Shown here: in pieces, positions 10,507 to 18,735 of the stretch
How positions within the stretch are numbered: the first letter of the stretch is position 1
How the letters are laid out: every line of letters begins with the position of its first letter
Source: Micromussa lordhowensis
Taxonomy: Eukaryota > Cnidaria > Anthozoa > Scleractinia > Lobophylliidae
DNA: 64,000 nucleotides
Assembly: GCA_964020085.1 (NCBI GenBank)
Contig: OZ026606.1
Span: 19,225,301 to 19,289,300, forward strand
Direction of reading: 5' to 3'
Made by a program: the position numbers and the translations under genes
The notes under the pieces: generated by a model
Told to the model about the DNA's origin: nothing
Seen by the model: the letters and a program-made list of their open reading frames with translations, nothing else
Databases searched by the model: none

Positions 10507-11727
10507 GCTCATGGATGTTACGTAACATCCATGAGCTTAGGAGGCAGTCGGATGGCACTCGATCACTCACTCACTCACTCACTCACTCACTCACTCGATT
10601 CTGATTAATTTATTCATTAAACCGGATTAAATCGTTTCTCCCAACCCTCCCCTGCTTAGTATGGTTCTTTTCCTAGGCACTTCGTGGTGTAGGTTCAGCA
10701 GGTTTTAGCGGGGTACTAGAAAGACGAATTTTTTGTCCGACAACATGGAGTTTGTACATATGGCGGCTAACGCAGCACGAAGATGGTTTTTGGTTCAACT
10801 CGTGGAGTTGTAAAATTGAAATTTGTCAAGCTAAGCAGCAGTAGCTGTAACAAATGGACATGGAAAGACAAGAAGCATAGCGCTCGTCAAAAACACATGT
10901 GTAAATTTATATTGAAAGGTCTAAGTGTTTTTTCATTAGACGTAAACAAAATTCTCCGATTACAAGTCACGCTAAACTCACGCTATGCAAAGAATGTAAT
11001 CAGATACTCTTTTTTTCGTATATTTGCTGAAGGGCAAGAGAGTCACGTTTCGAAGACAGTGTATTTAAAGCTTTTGCGTGATCCGTGAAGAACCTGAAAT
11101 ATTATATTAACCGATATTCGTGATTTTACCACACAACTCTACGTGATTTTGAGACACAAGTTCTCCGAATAATTACAGTGGTCTATCGAGAGTGCCTTAG
11201 CCATGCAATATGCAATACGGAGCCTTGATTTAGCCATTCGTTTGCTTCCTACAAACACTGTTTTTAATGTAAGAACAGGTCCTTACTTTCTTATTTTCGT
11301 AATTCGGGAATCGAAATTTTTTTATCCGTGAACCGTGATCCTCTGTATTTTAGGTTCGTGAACCGTGCCAGAGACTTCCCTGTACGACCCTCTTGATATC
11401 TAAAGCTTTTAATCGGACATTGTAAACAGACCACGAGAAGATGGTAACTTGTTTTTTTGTTAGATTATTTTTTTATCAGTGCTGGCCTGATGGGCCGCTT
11501 GGCACAAATGTAGACTTTGACTTCCACCGTCTGAGTTTCTATTTGCAGAACGAGTGCTTGTGCCAAACGTCAGTTTCCCATGAAAATCACTTGAAGTGAT
11601 TTTCATGCGAATGACCGTGCAGGTGACATATATTTTCATAAAAATAGTTTCGCTCAAAGACTCGTTTTGCCAAAGTGGCAAGAGTAAACTTGGCATTGGG
11701 CTATTCATCCATGAGCTGCTCAGAGAG
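10507..11727. other. 1.2-kb insertion splitting gag from pol
   Basis: This block separates the gag zinc-knuckle residues (CNKCKIKG) from the rest of the knuckle and protease. It begins with a perfect 30-bp palindrome (10507-10536), then a (TCAC)n run (10561-10598), and contains a 29-bp palindrome (11579-11607) and an inverted pair TTGGCACAA/TTGTGCCAA near 11.5 kb. The 12-mer CATCCATGAGCT occurs at both ends (10526-10537 and 11706-11717). Words around CGTGAACCGTGA repeat at 11.3 kb. No protein family was recognised. It may be a foldback element or a rearranged host fragment. Confidence 0.6.
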
Positions 11728-12503
11728 CCTTTGATTTTGCATTTGTTACAGGTAGCATCTTTAGCAGGACATACTTGGCGGTGGTGTCTTTCACGGCCAC
11801 ACCATCCACAACTTGAGGTAGGTTTGGAACTTTCTTTGTTGGGTGTTTTTTTATTTCCTGACTTTCCTGGGTCAACAAATTCAACCTGAGCTGGTTTGCT
11901 GTCCCCACGGACGAGATCACGGTTTTGTGCCCTAGATTCTGCCTGACGACTCATTTGAACGGCTTGTGCAAGTGTAAGAGTTCCTTTTGACTGAAGTCGA
12001 TCGGAAAGTCTATCATCGAGTACCCCCACTACAATTCGGTCTCGAATTAGGTCATCTTTTAACGTACCGAGGTCACAATTATCTGCTAATCTGTACAGAT
12101 CCTGGATGAATGCGTCGACAGATTCTCCCGGTTTTTGCGACCTTTTGTTAAAACGCGCTCTCTCCACGATTATGTTTCGCCGTTCAGCAAAATAGTCGTT
12201 TAATGATTTTTTAATCTCCTCGTAGGAGACAGTTCCTTCGTCTAATCGAAGCGTTTGGAGAATATCGTCGGCACTATCACCCATTGCATAAAGGAGAGTA
12301 CTGACCTGTTCGGTTTGCGGTTTACTGTTTAGCCCTGACGCTACTCTGTACCGGTCGAATCGGCGAAACCACTTTGGCCATGCATCTGCTGCTTGTGGAC
12401 TGTTTGCCTCTTCGAACTTTCCGGGGAGAGGAATTTGTGTGGTCGTGTGGGCCTGATTAACCGTCTCCGTGGCTGATGTGTTTTGTCCTTCGCCACCTGG
12501 CAT
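11460..12503 (-). CDS. gag: Gypsy gag (capsid and zinc knuckle), 3' part replaced
   Basis: The 347-codon frame starts MPGGEGQNTS and contains a retrotransposon-type capsid region (KWFRRFDRYR ... FAERRNIIVERARF ... GESVDAFIQDL) that forms the particle. A zinc knuckle CGWCGRERHHRQVC fits CX2CX4HX4C exactly, and a second one starts at CNKC. Beyond about 11728 the residues come from the inserted block and show no gag similarity, so the true gag reading stops there. Gag and pol lie in the same frame modulo 3, which fits a single gag-pol polyprotein in the ancestral element. Confidence 0.85.
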   Translation of the reverse strand: MPGGEGQNTSATETVNQAHTTTQIPLPGKFEEANSPQAADAWPKWFRRFDRYRVASGLNSKPQTEQVSTLLYAMGDSADDILQTLRLDEGTVSYEEIKKSLNDYFAERRNIIVERARFNKRSQKPGESVDAFIQDLYRLADNCDLGTLKDDLIRDRIVVGVLDDRLSDRLQSKGTLTLAQAVQMSRQAESRAQNRDLVRGDSKPAQVEFVDPGKSGNKKTPNKESSKPTSSCGWCGRERHHRQVCPAKDATCNKCKIKGSLSSSWMNSPMPSLLLPLWQNESLSETIFMKIYVTCTVIRMKITSSDFHGKLTFGTSTRSANRNSDGGSQSLHLCQAAHQASTDKKII

Positions 12504-12523
12504 TCTTTAACGTGGATTGTTTC

Positions 12524-12541
12524 CAAAATCCGCTGCCACCA
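12524..12541 (-). other. Primer binding site of the gypsy element
   Basis: Directly inside the 5' LTR the - strand reads TGGTGGCAGCGGAT. It starts TGG, as a tRNA CCA complement must, and matches most of the 3' end expected for an initiator tRNA-Met, though two bases differ. The tRNA assignment is inferred. Confidence 0.6.
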
Positions 12542-12659
12542 TGTAATATTAAGATTTATTCCGCGCACAACTCCAGATTACACACACAAGATGGCGGGTC
12601 TCTCTAAGCACATGGCCCCCAGCATGCAACGGGGTCTTTCTAGAACAACTAATCCTACA
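12542..12659 (-). repeat. 5' LTR of the gypsy element
   Basis: Identical in all 118 bases to the LTR at 7012-7129. It is followed on the + strand by the second TAATC target duplication copy (12660-12664). Confidence 0.93.
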
Positions 12660-12664
12660 TAATC

Positions 12665-12771
12665 GACTTTTATCAGGACAAGGATCCATCGAAAACGGAA
12701 TTCAGTGTACATGTGGTACAACGGTGTATGAGAAACGCTACACCAATATACTACCAACGCAATTATTCCGC
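12665..12771 (+). other. Displaced 3' flank of the sulfotransferase gene
   Basis: Before the gypsy insertion, this sequence would have followed the stop codon of the 3847-7009 gene directly (TATAATCGACTTTT). It is therefore the likely original 3' UTR, now 5.6 kb away. Confidence 0.65.

Positions 12772-12822
<51 letters not shown>
12772..12822. repeat. (ATT)n microsatellite
   Basis: About 17 ATT units in an uninterrupted run. Confidence 0.95.
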
Positions 12823-12824
<2 letters not shown>

Positions 12825-12872
12825 AATAAATATATGGACGATCATATATTTGAACTGCACTGTGGAGAAAGA

Positions 12873-13010
12873 CATGAAGACATAGATAATCATCACAGTT
12901 ATATACACAACTTAGGCAGCTGTGAAATTAAAACCTGAAAAAATTCAGGCTTTAATTTCACAGCTGCTTAAGTTGTGTATATAACTGCGATGATCATCTG
13001 TGTCTTCATA
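12873..13010. repeat. Two inverted SINE tails forming a hairpin
   Basis: The right half (from 12953) carries TCAGGCTTTAATTTCACAGC and TGTGTATATAACTGCGATGA, the tail of the tRNA-derived SINE found complete at 55165-55311. The left half is the reverse complement of the same tail. No tRNA head is present on either side. Confidence 0.7.
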
Positions 13011-13012
<2 letters not shown>

Positions 13013-13043
<31 letters not shown>

Positions 13044-13168
13044 GTATTAGTATTATTATTAGTATTAGTATTAGTATTAGTATTAGTATTCAGTAGTATT
13101 AGTATTAGTATTAGTATTAGTATTAGTATTAGTATTAGTATTAGTATTAGTATTAGTATTAGTATTAT
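13013..13168. repeat. (TTA)n and (TTAGTA)n microsatellite
   Basis: A TTA run changes into about 20 units of the hexamer TTAGTA. The open frames over it are repeat artefacts. Confidence 0.95.
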
Positions 13169-14258
13169 CGTTAACACTACAGAGCTGTCAAACACTGATG
13201 TTAGGAAATAAAAGATATGGAATTGACAAGGCACGACTACCCCTAGTCCTAAAATGCAATAAAATAGTGTTTACAACGGCCCAATAAAACAAGAGGTTCC
13301 CGCTAAGTAGACTTGCCACGGGTCGACCTCATGGGTTTCAGGGTAGAATAGTTATTTTACGATAACTGCAGAAATTCTCGCGCGCTCATTGGTTAAGGCG
13401 GGGGTAAACATGAATAGGCGTGAAATTTGAAGTGATATAAAAAAGGAAATTGTTAGGATTAAGATGGGTTGGAAAAACTACCAGACAGTTGACCCCCGCA
13501 AAAGAGAGCCGCCGGTTGCTAGGGGACTGTTTGGTATCCGTCTTCTAATTCTTCCCTTCAAATTTCAATTTTCCAAATCCATCAAATCTTCAACATTTCA
13601 TATTTTTCTCAATTTAACTTACCCTTTGAGAAAAAATATCTCTTTCCCGAAATGCCCAAAAATCACCCAAAAATTTACACAAAACCATCAAACAGTGGTT
13701 AATGAGATAAGCAGAGAGATTTAGTGTCGCTTGAAATGTGACCAAAATATTGGCAGAAAGGCTGTGTTAAGCGACCTCAAAACAGCCTTCACGTGTTTCC
13801 CCCGCCTTAATTTTCATTGCTCAACTTCGTCAATAAAACGTTTTGGTGGTCGCGATTCTCTTTTTGCACGAGCCGCCATCTTGAATTTTGGTCACACCGA
13901 GCAAGCGCAATAGTGCCACCCTCATGTAAGAGTCACCAATATCAAATGTCCTACTTTGTGGGAAATGACTTTCATAAGCGGACAGACACACGAGTTTATA
14001 ATTTATGCAATGCGTCAACGAGCGAGAGCGGACAATTTGACAATTTGCTTTCGTAAAAAAACAAATTGACATCAGTTTTCGTACGTCTGTCCTGTTATTG
14101 ATCATGGACTTGTCGATAGCCGAGTGGATCTGCATCCGCCTCGTGGATCCACAGCTACTTTGACAATGTTATGACGAAATTCATGATCAATAACAAGACG
14201 ACGAAGCGACGTAGGATTTTTTTGAAAGTATACCTCGAGGTAGTGTCTTACTATCACA
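13169..14258. other. No recognised gene
   Basis: Only short frames without family signals are present. A 13-bp inverted pair (GTTATTGATCATG at 14094 and its complement at 14182) marks a small foldback. Confidence 0.5.
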
Positions 14259-14267
14259 CCTGGGACA

Positions 14268-14550
14268 GGAGCCTCCATCTCCCATATATCCTTGAGTCAA
14301 CCTTTGCGCGTATCTTTCTATTTTTAGAACAGTCTTCTCCCCAGGCTGGCTTGAATTCCCAAAAAAGCATATTGCATAGTGCATTGTAATGTATTGTGTT
14401 GTGTTGAGTTGTGTTGTGCTGTGTCGTATTGTAGTATATTGCACTGTATGGCATATAGTGCGCGGGAATCTAAGAACCCCACAGTTTCTAAAAATAGAAA
14501 GATACGCGCAAAGGTTGTCTCGTAGGGTTTGTATGGGAGATGTAGGCTCC
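14268..14550. mobile_element. Foldback element with GGAGCCTCCATCTCCCATA ends
   Basis: The left part contains CCTTTGCGCGTATCTTTC and CTATTTTTAGAA; the right part is its inverted copy and ends TATGGGAGATGTAGGCTCC. The centre is a GTGTTGT-rich simple sequence. No coding sequence is seen. Confidence 0.6.
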
Positions 14551-14970
14551 GAGTGATGGGCTCCTGACCTGGGAGTCAAAAGGTCAAAGGCTGAACGTGA
14601 CCTCACTTTTACTTTATCAAAGCTGAACATACCATGAACACCAGTACCGTGATATCATGCCCGGAGGTAGACTACAGAACAGTCGTACTTTTTGCAAACG
14701 CGAGCTAAATATTCGAACAAAAGGTCTGGAGCGGTCTGGAGCGAGTGTAAAAACGGCGAGGGAGAATGGGGAGAGACGCTTAAAAATACGACTGTCCCCC
14801 ATACATGTATCAAATTCGTTCAAAATTACCCGTTCTTCCAGCAACGGGAAATTCCCATTGGTTTAATTCAGACACAACCTGTCATCAAATGTCAATCACA
14901 CCTCATCAGAAAGATATAGGCGCCCTATCAGTTTCACGGTAAGTAAAGACAGTATTTTTCTCGCGGGAAA

Positions 14971-15235
14971 ATGGGCGACGTTGACTTGGATGCGCTTGCG
15001 AGCGATTTAGGATTTGTTTTGAAATCGGAGCAAAAGGAAGCTGTGGAATCGCTTCTCAAAGGAAGAGATGTTTTTGGTGTATTGCCTAAGGCCTTTGGAA
15101 AAAGCCTGATATTTCAGCTGCTTGTTTTGGCAAAAAAACAGAGCTTCCAATTCGCCAAATGCTTTCAGTCGAACGCCCCACAATTATCGTTATTTGTCCG
15201 CTCAAAAGCATTATGGAAGAGCAGATACCATCGAA
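14971..15235 (+). pseudogene. Fragment of a RecQ-like DExH helicase
   Basis: The frame starts MGDVDLDALASDLGF and runs through EQKEAVESLLKGRDVFGVLP to FGKSLIFQL, the first two motifs of a RecQ-type helicase. The P-loop reads LPKAFGKS, where TGFGKS is usual. Around 15131-15140 an A-run shifts the frame; similarity resumes one frame over with VERPTIIVICPLKSIMEEQ and then ends. It is a 5' fragment with a frameshift. Similar stand-alone RecQ-like frames are common in cnidarian repeats, so a transposon origin is likely but not shown. Confidence 0.6.
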
Positions 15236-16630
15236 TGAGTTTCAGTATGAAATGAGGTTGACTCACGGCCTTCATGACTCCTACGGTTCGTGACATTTGT
15301 ACATTTGCCGTTCTCTGTTTTGTCTCTCGACCTTTTTCGGTTTTTGTTGCTTCACTCGTGTTTATGAAGGGCACTTCATGTTGTGTTAAAAAGATTTATT
15401 TTTTGCTCCATCTTCTCAGCGGTCCGGAATCCTGAATCCTTCAATCTTACTGGCTAATCACGCGCGCTCCAGCGGTCGGTATTTTCCCATCCGGACCCCG
15501 AGTTACGGACCGCTCCGAAATTTCCAACTGAAGAAACGTTTCAAGCTTTTTGTAACAGCGTAAAAGTGTTGTAAACAATGTAAAATGTACACTTTTTGGA
15601 CAGAGTCAAACAATCATGGATTCCGATAACGAGAGCTATCATAGCGAAAGTGAGATAGCCAGATTTGAGCTGAATTTCTTTAATAAAAACTTCAATACAA
15701 AAGTTGCTTTTAAAGCAGTCCCGAAGAAAAAATAAACACGTTATTTGCCGTCCTTGATCGGTCCGTATTGGGAAAAACTGTGCCCGAGGTCTTGAGCCGT
15801 AGCCCTGCGGGCGTGTGAGGCTCGCGCGCTTCACACGCGAGGATAACGCTTACCGCGCTTCGCGCCTTTCGAAAAAATCAGAAAACGACTGTTTTGCAGT
15901 CTAGCCCGGAGGGAGGCGGAGGAGGAACTCTACAATGTTTTATACGGAAAAGCTCCGGCCCGAGGTCCAACCCACTCTATACACTTTACACTCTATACAC
16001 TTTATTATTTTCAAAGTAAATTTTACTTGAACAGAAGGGGAAAAGTATTACATAATGACAAGAAAAAAACCGTTTCATTGACCTAATTTAAAATATTAAA
16101 GGTAGAGCTACTGTGTATATTTTTTGGGAGAGGGCAGCCTGAGGAGAAGTATTACCAGGACTTTACATTTTGTACAATCTCAGATAAATCTATATGAGTC
16201 TTGTAAATTAACCCAAACTGTTAAATAAAATTTGCTTGAGTTTTCTGTTAAACGCATTTTTGGAAACGATTTCTTCATGCTTGAGGTATTTCATTCCACA
16301 CTTATACTCCTATTCGAAAGAAGGAATTTGCTTGGACTGATAACCTAGAAGGGTTGGTATATTCTTCTGTATACCATTTTGACAGAAAAGGTATCCCTTT
16401 CATTTTCCTTTTATTGAAGAAGGTAACCATCTTACATGCTTTCACAACAGGCCCGCATTATGAATAAATCGCCAATAAAGGAAATCTTGGAGACATGATT
16501 ATAAATGAAATCTTCTTGTCATTTTCATTTACTGCTTAATAAATTGAATGATGCAGCCATAAAAATGCATCTGTTCTAAATGTTCTAATTATAGGCCCTT
16601 ATAAATAACTAAGTGACAGATTGCGTTTCC
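15236..16630. other. No recognised gene
   Basis: No frame with a family signal and no clear repeat end was found in this stretch. Confidence 0.45.
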
Positions 16631-17060
16631 TTTCATATACCTCAACTTGTAAAATCCCTACCCTTTCATATACCTCGACTTGTGAAATCCCTACCCTATC
16701 ATATACCTCAACTTGTGAAATCCCTACCCTATCACATACCTCAACTTGTGAAATCCCTACCCTATCACATACCTCAACTTGTGAAATCCCTACCCTATCA
16801 TATACCTCAACTTGTGAAATCCCTGACCCTATCACATACCTCAACTTGTGAAATCCCTACCCTATCATATACCTCAACTTGTGAAATGCCTACCCTTTCA
16901 TATACCTCGACTTGTGAAATCCCTACCCTATCATATACCTCAACTTGTGAAATCCCTGCCCTTTCATATACCTCAACTTGTGAAATCCCTACCCTATCAT
17001 ATACCTCAACTTGTGAAATCTCTACCCTTTCATATACCTCAAATTGAGAAATCCCTGCCC
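16631..17060. repeat. 33-bp minisatellite, 13 units
   Basis: Thirteen near-identical units begin at 16631; all are 33 bp except one of 34 bp (16796-16829). The unit core is CATATACCTCAACTTGTGAA. Because 33 is a multiple of three, long open frames appear on both strands (for example units of HIPQLVKSLPY); these are not genes. The unit equals an internal segment of the element at 983-1403 read on the other strand. Confidence 0.95.
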
Positions 17061-17140
17061 TTTTATACACCCGAAGCCTGAAAAAGGTAGCCCTTTCAGA
17101 CGTAGCCTCTCCGTAGTACCCCCGTGGGGCAGCATGTCCC
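17061..17140. mobile_element. End of the minisatellite-bearing element
   Basis: GAAGCCTGAAAAAGGTA, then GTAGCCTCTCCG and GTACCCCCGTGGGG match, in order and inverted, the left end of the element at 983-1403. The minisatellite is thus inside this transposon family. Confidence 0.65.
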
Positions 17141-18205
17141 GTATTGTTCTCTGGCAAAACAATCTTGTAAAGTGCTCGATCCATTTTCTGTGGCGCACGA
17201 GCTTAACATAAAAAAGGTCAGAGGTTCCGCTCTGTGAACAGACTGAAAACTCGCATGCCATCCGTATCTGCAGCATTTTCCCCACCCACTAGCGCCGCAT
17301 TGTTCAGGAATCACCCAAAAACGCTATAATAGTCATCTGCACATGCGACAAATAGATCCAATGAATTATATTTAGCGTTTCTCTTAGACGTTTACCGTGG
17401 GGCTCGGTTTTCATGAGGAATGACGTCATGCGTCCACATATAACGCGTTTTGAAAATACCGTACTGTTTTCGGAACCCTCCTTTTTCAAACATCTCTACT
17501 CTGGACACAGACTCGTACCCAGTCATTATTCACATGTTATGGGGAGAGAGGATTAGAAAGTAGGGTGCATGGATTAAGCCGCGCGGGATTTCATGGGAAG
17601 GGTTGAAGGAAAAATATTTTTCTCCCACGTACCTCTTCCCACAACTCCCCGCGCGCTCCACTCGATCCAGATCGCTCTCTCTATGAAATAATCGTAATAT
17701 CGACTGGGTATGAGTCTGGTCTGGACAGCATTTTCTATGAAAACGATCAGCGATTGTGGACGACTGTTGAGTCTGCGCGCGTTTTCTCGTTCACGTGCAT
17801 CACTCCAACTCACTCCCAGGACTCTCTCTCCCCGTTTCGCGACAACCCCAAACAACAGCAGTGTGAACTTTCAAGTTGCCCATAATTCAGAGGTAGACAT
17901 GAGAAAAAAAAACGAAAACGTGGAACGTGTTTGCAATTTTACAGCACGTTATACACAGTCCTTGATTCATAAACTTTAAATGATCAGTCCACCAAATTGA
18001 CTTTTATTTTCTTATTTCCTACAAACGGCAAGTTAAACAAGCCGAAACATCACATCCGCAAGTTTATAAAAATACATTTCTACCCCGGAAGAATAAAGAA
18101 ATATAGAAAACAACTTTGTTGTCAAATTATGTGTTTGTAACTCAATGTCTGCAAATAGCAAAGCAGTGATGCACCAAGTGAAAGTTATTAAATCATTATT
18201 TTCAA
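17141..18205. other. No recognised gene
   Basis: Intergenic sequence downstream of the second sulfotransferase. No supported feature was seen. Confidence 0.45.
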
Positions 18206-18337
18206 AAACTCGTCACTTAATTCGACAGTCTTTCAAGCTCTTGTTTCAGATTTCATAACAATGACATCTCAGAATCAAACTCTAATCCACTTCCTTTAAT
18301 CCACTTCCTTCCAGTTTTGGAGTGAAATTTGAGACGG
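18206..18337 (-). pseudogene. Partial duplicate of a sulfotransferase last exon and 3' UTR
   Basis: The words TTCGACAGTCT, AATCAAACTCTAATCCAC and GTTTTGGAGTGAA repeat, in the same order, sequence of the last exon and 3' flank of the gene at 18690-18830. It lacks the middle of the exon and has no stop-to-domain continuity. It lies about 470 bp downstream of the functional copy, so it is a decayed tandem duplicate. Confidence 0.6.
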
Positions 18338-18735
18338 TTTTCGCTCAGCTTCGAGTGAGGCAAAAAACACATAGCATGATAACATTTTGAATACAGTGAC
18401 GAAGAACTTATCACGACTTATATTAAGCTCTCAAGATGATCCCGCGAGAGAAAATTAAATTTAAAGTTATCACAACGGACGTTTCACGTCTGTTCAAAAC
18501 ACAATAACACGCGCTGTAAGCATTTTTACGAGGTTTAACATGGTTTAACATTAACTTTCTCCAAAATACTTGACAATTTAACTGCGGGGTCATCTAGAGA
18601 AATGAACTAAAGTTAGATGTTTCAAATCGTTTTAAGGGTAGATTTTCAGTAAATACTTTTTGCAATGATTGCTCTAACTTTCACAAACTCCTCACTTGAT
18701 TCGACAGTCTATTAGGGTCATGATAACGATTTCTG

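Larger units (their letters stand above)
7012..12659 (-). mobile_element. Ty3/gypsy LTR retrotransposon, defective
   Basis: Two LTRs of 118 bp with TG...CA ends bound gag and pol read on the - strand. A 5-bp target duplication TAATC sits at 7007-7011 and 12660-12664. The two LTRs are identical base for base, which argues for recent insertion. The order gag, protease, RT, RNase H, integrase is that of Metaviridae-type (Ty3/gypsy) elements; no envelope or chromodomain was recognised. The copy is broken: an in-frame TAA at 9981-9983 separates protease from RT, and about 1.2 kb of unrelated sequence (10507-11727) splits the gag zinc-knuckle region from pol. As read it could move only with proteins supplied by another copy. 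Confidence 0.95.

Noticed and set aside
13013..13168. Telomere-like (TTAGTA)n
   Set aside because: The animal telomere unit is TTAGGG; this is an interrupted TTA-derived microsatellite between genes.
12968..13234. Ile/Leu-rich and Asn-rich open frames
   Set aside because: They are translations of the TTA and TTAGTA microsatellite.
14113..14180. Possible tRNA from TAGCCGAGTGG
   Set aside because: It resembles an A box, but no B box or acceptor stem follows; the sequence is the loop of a small foldback.
16631..17060. CRISPR-like array
   Set aside because: The repeats are contiguous with no spacers, and the context is eukaryotic.
16599..17184. Long open frames on both strands over the 33-bp array
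   Set aside because: The unit is a multiple of three without stops, so frames stay open by construction. No start context, splice context or family signal is present.
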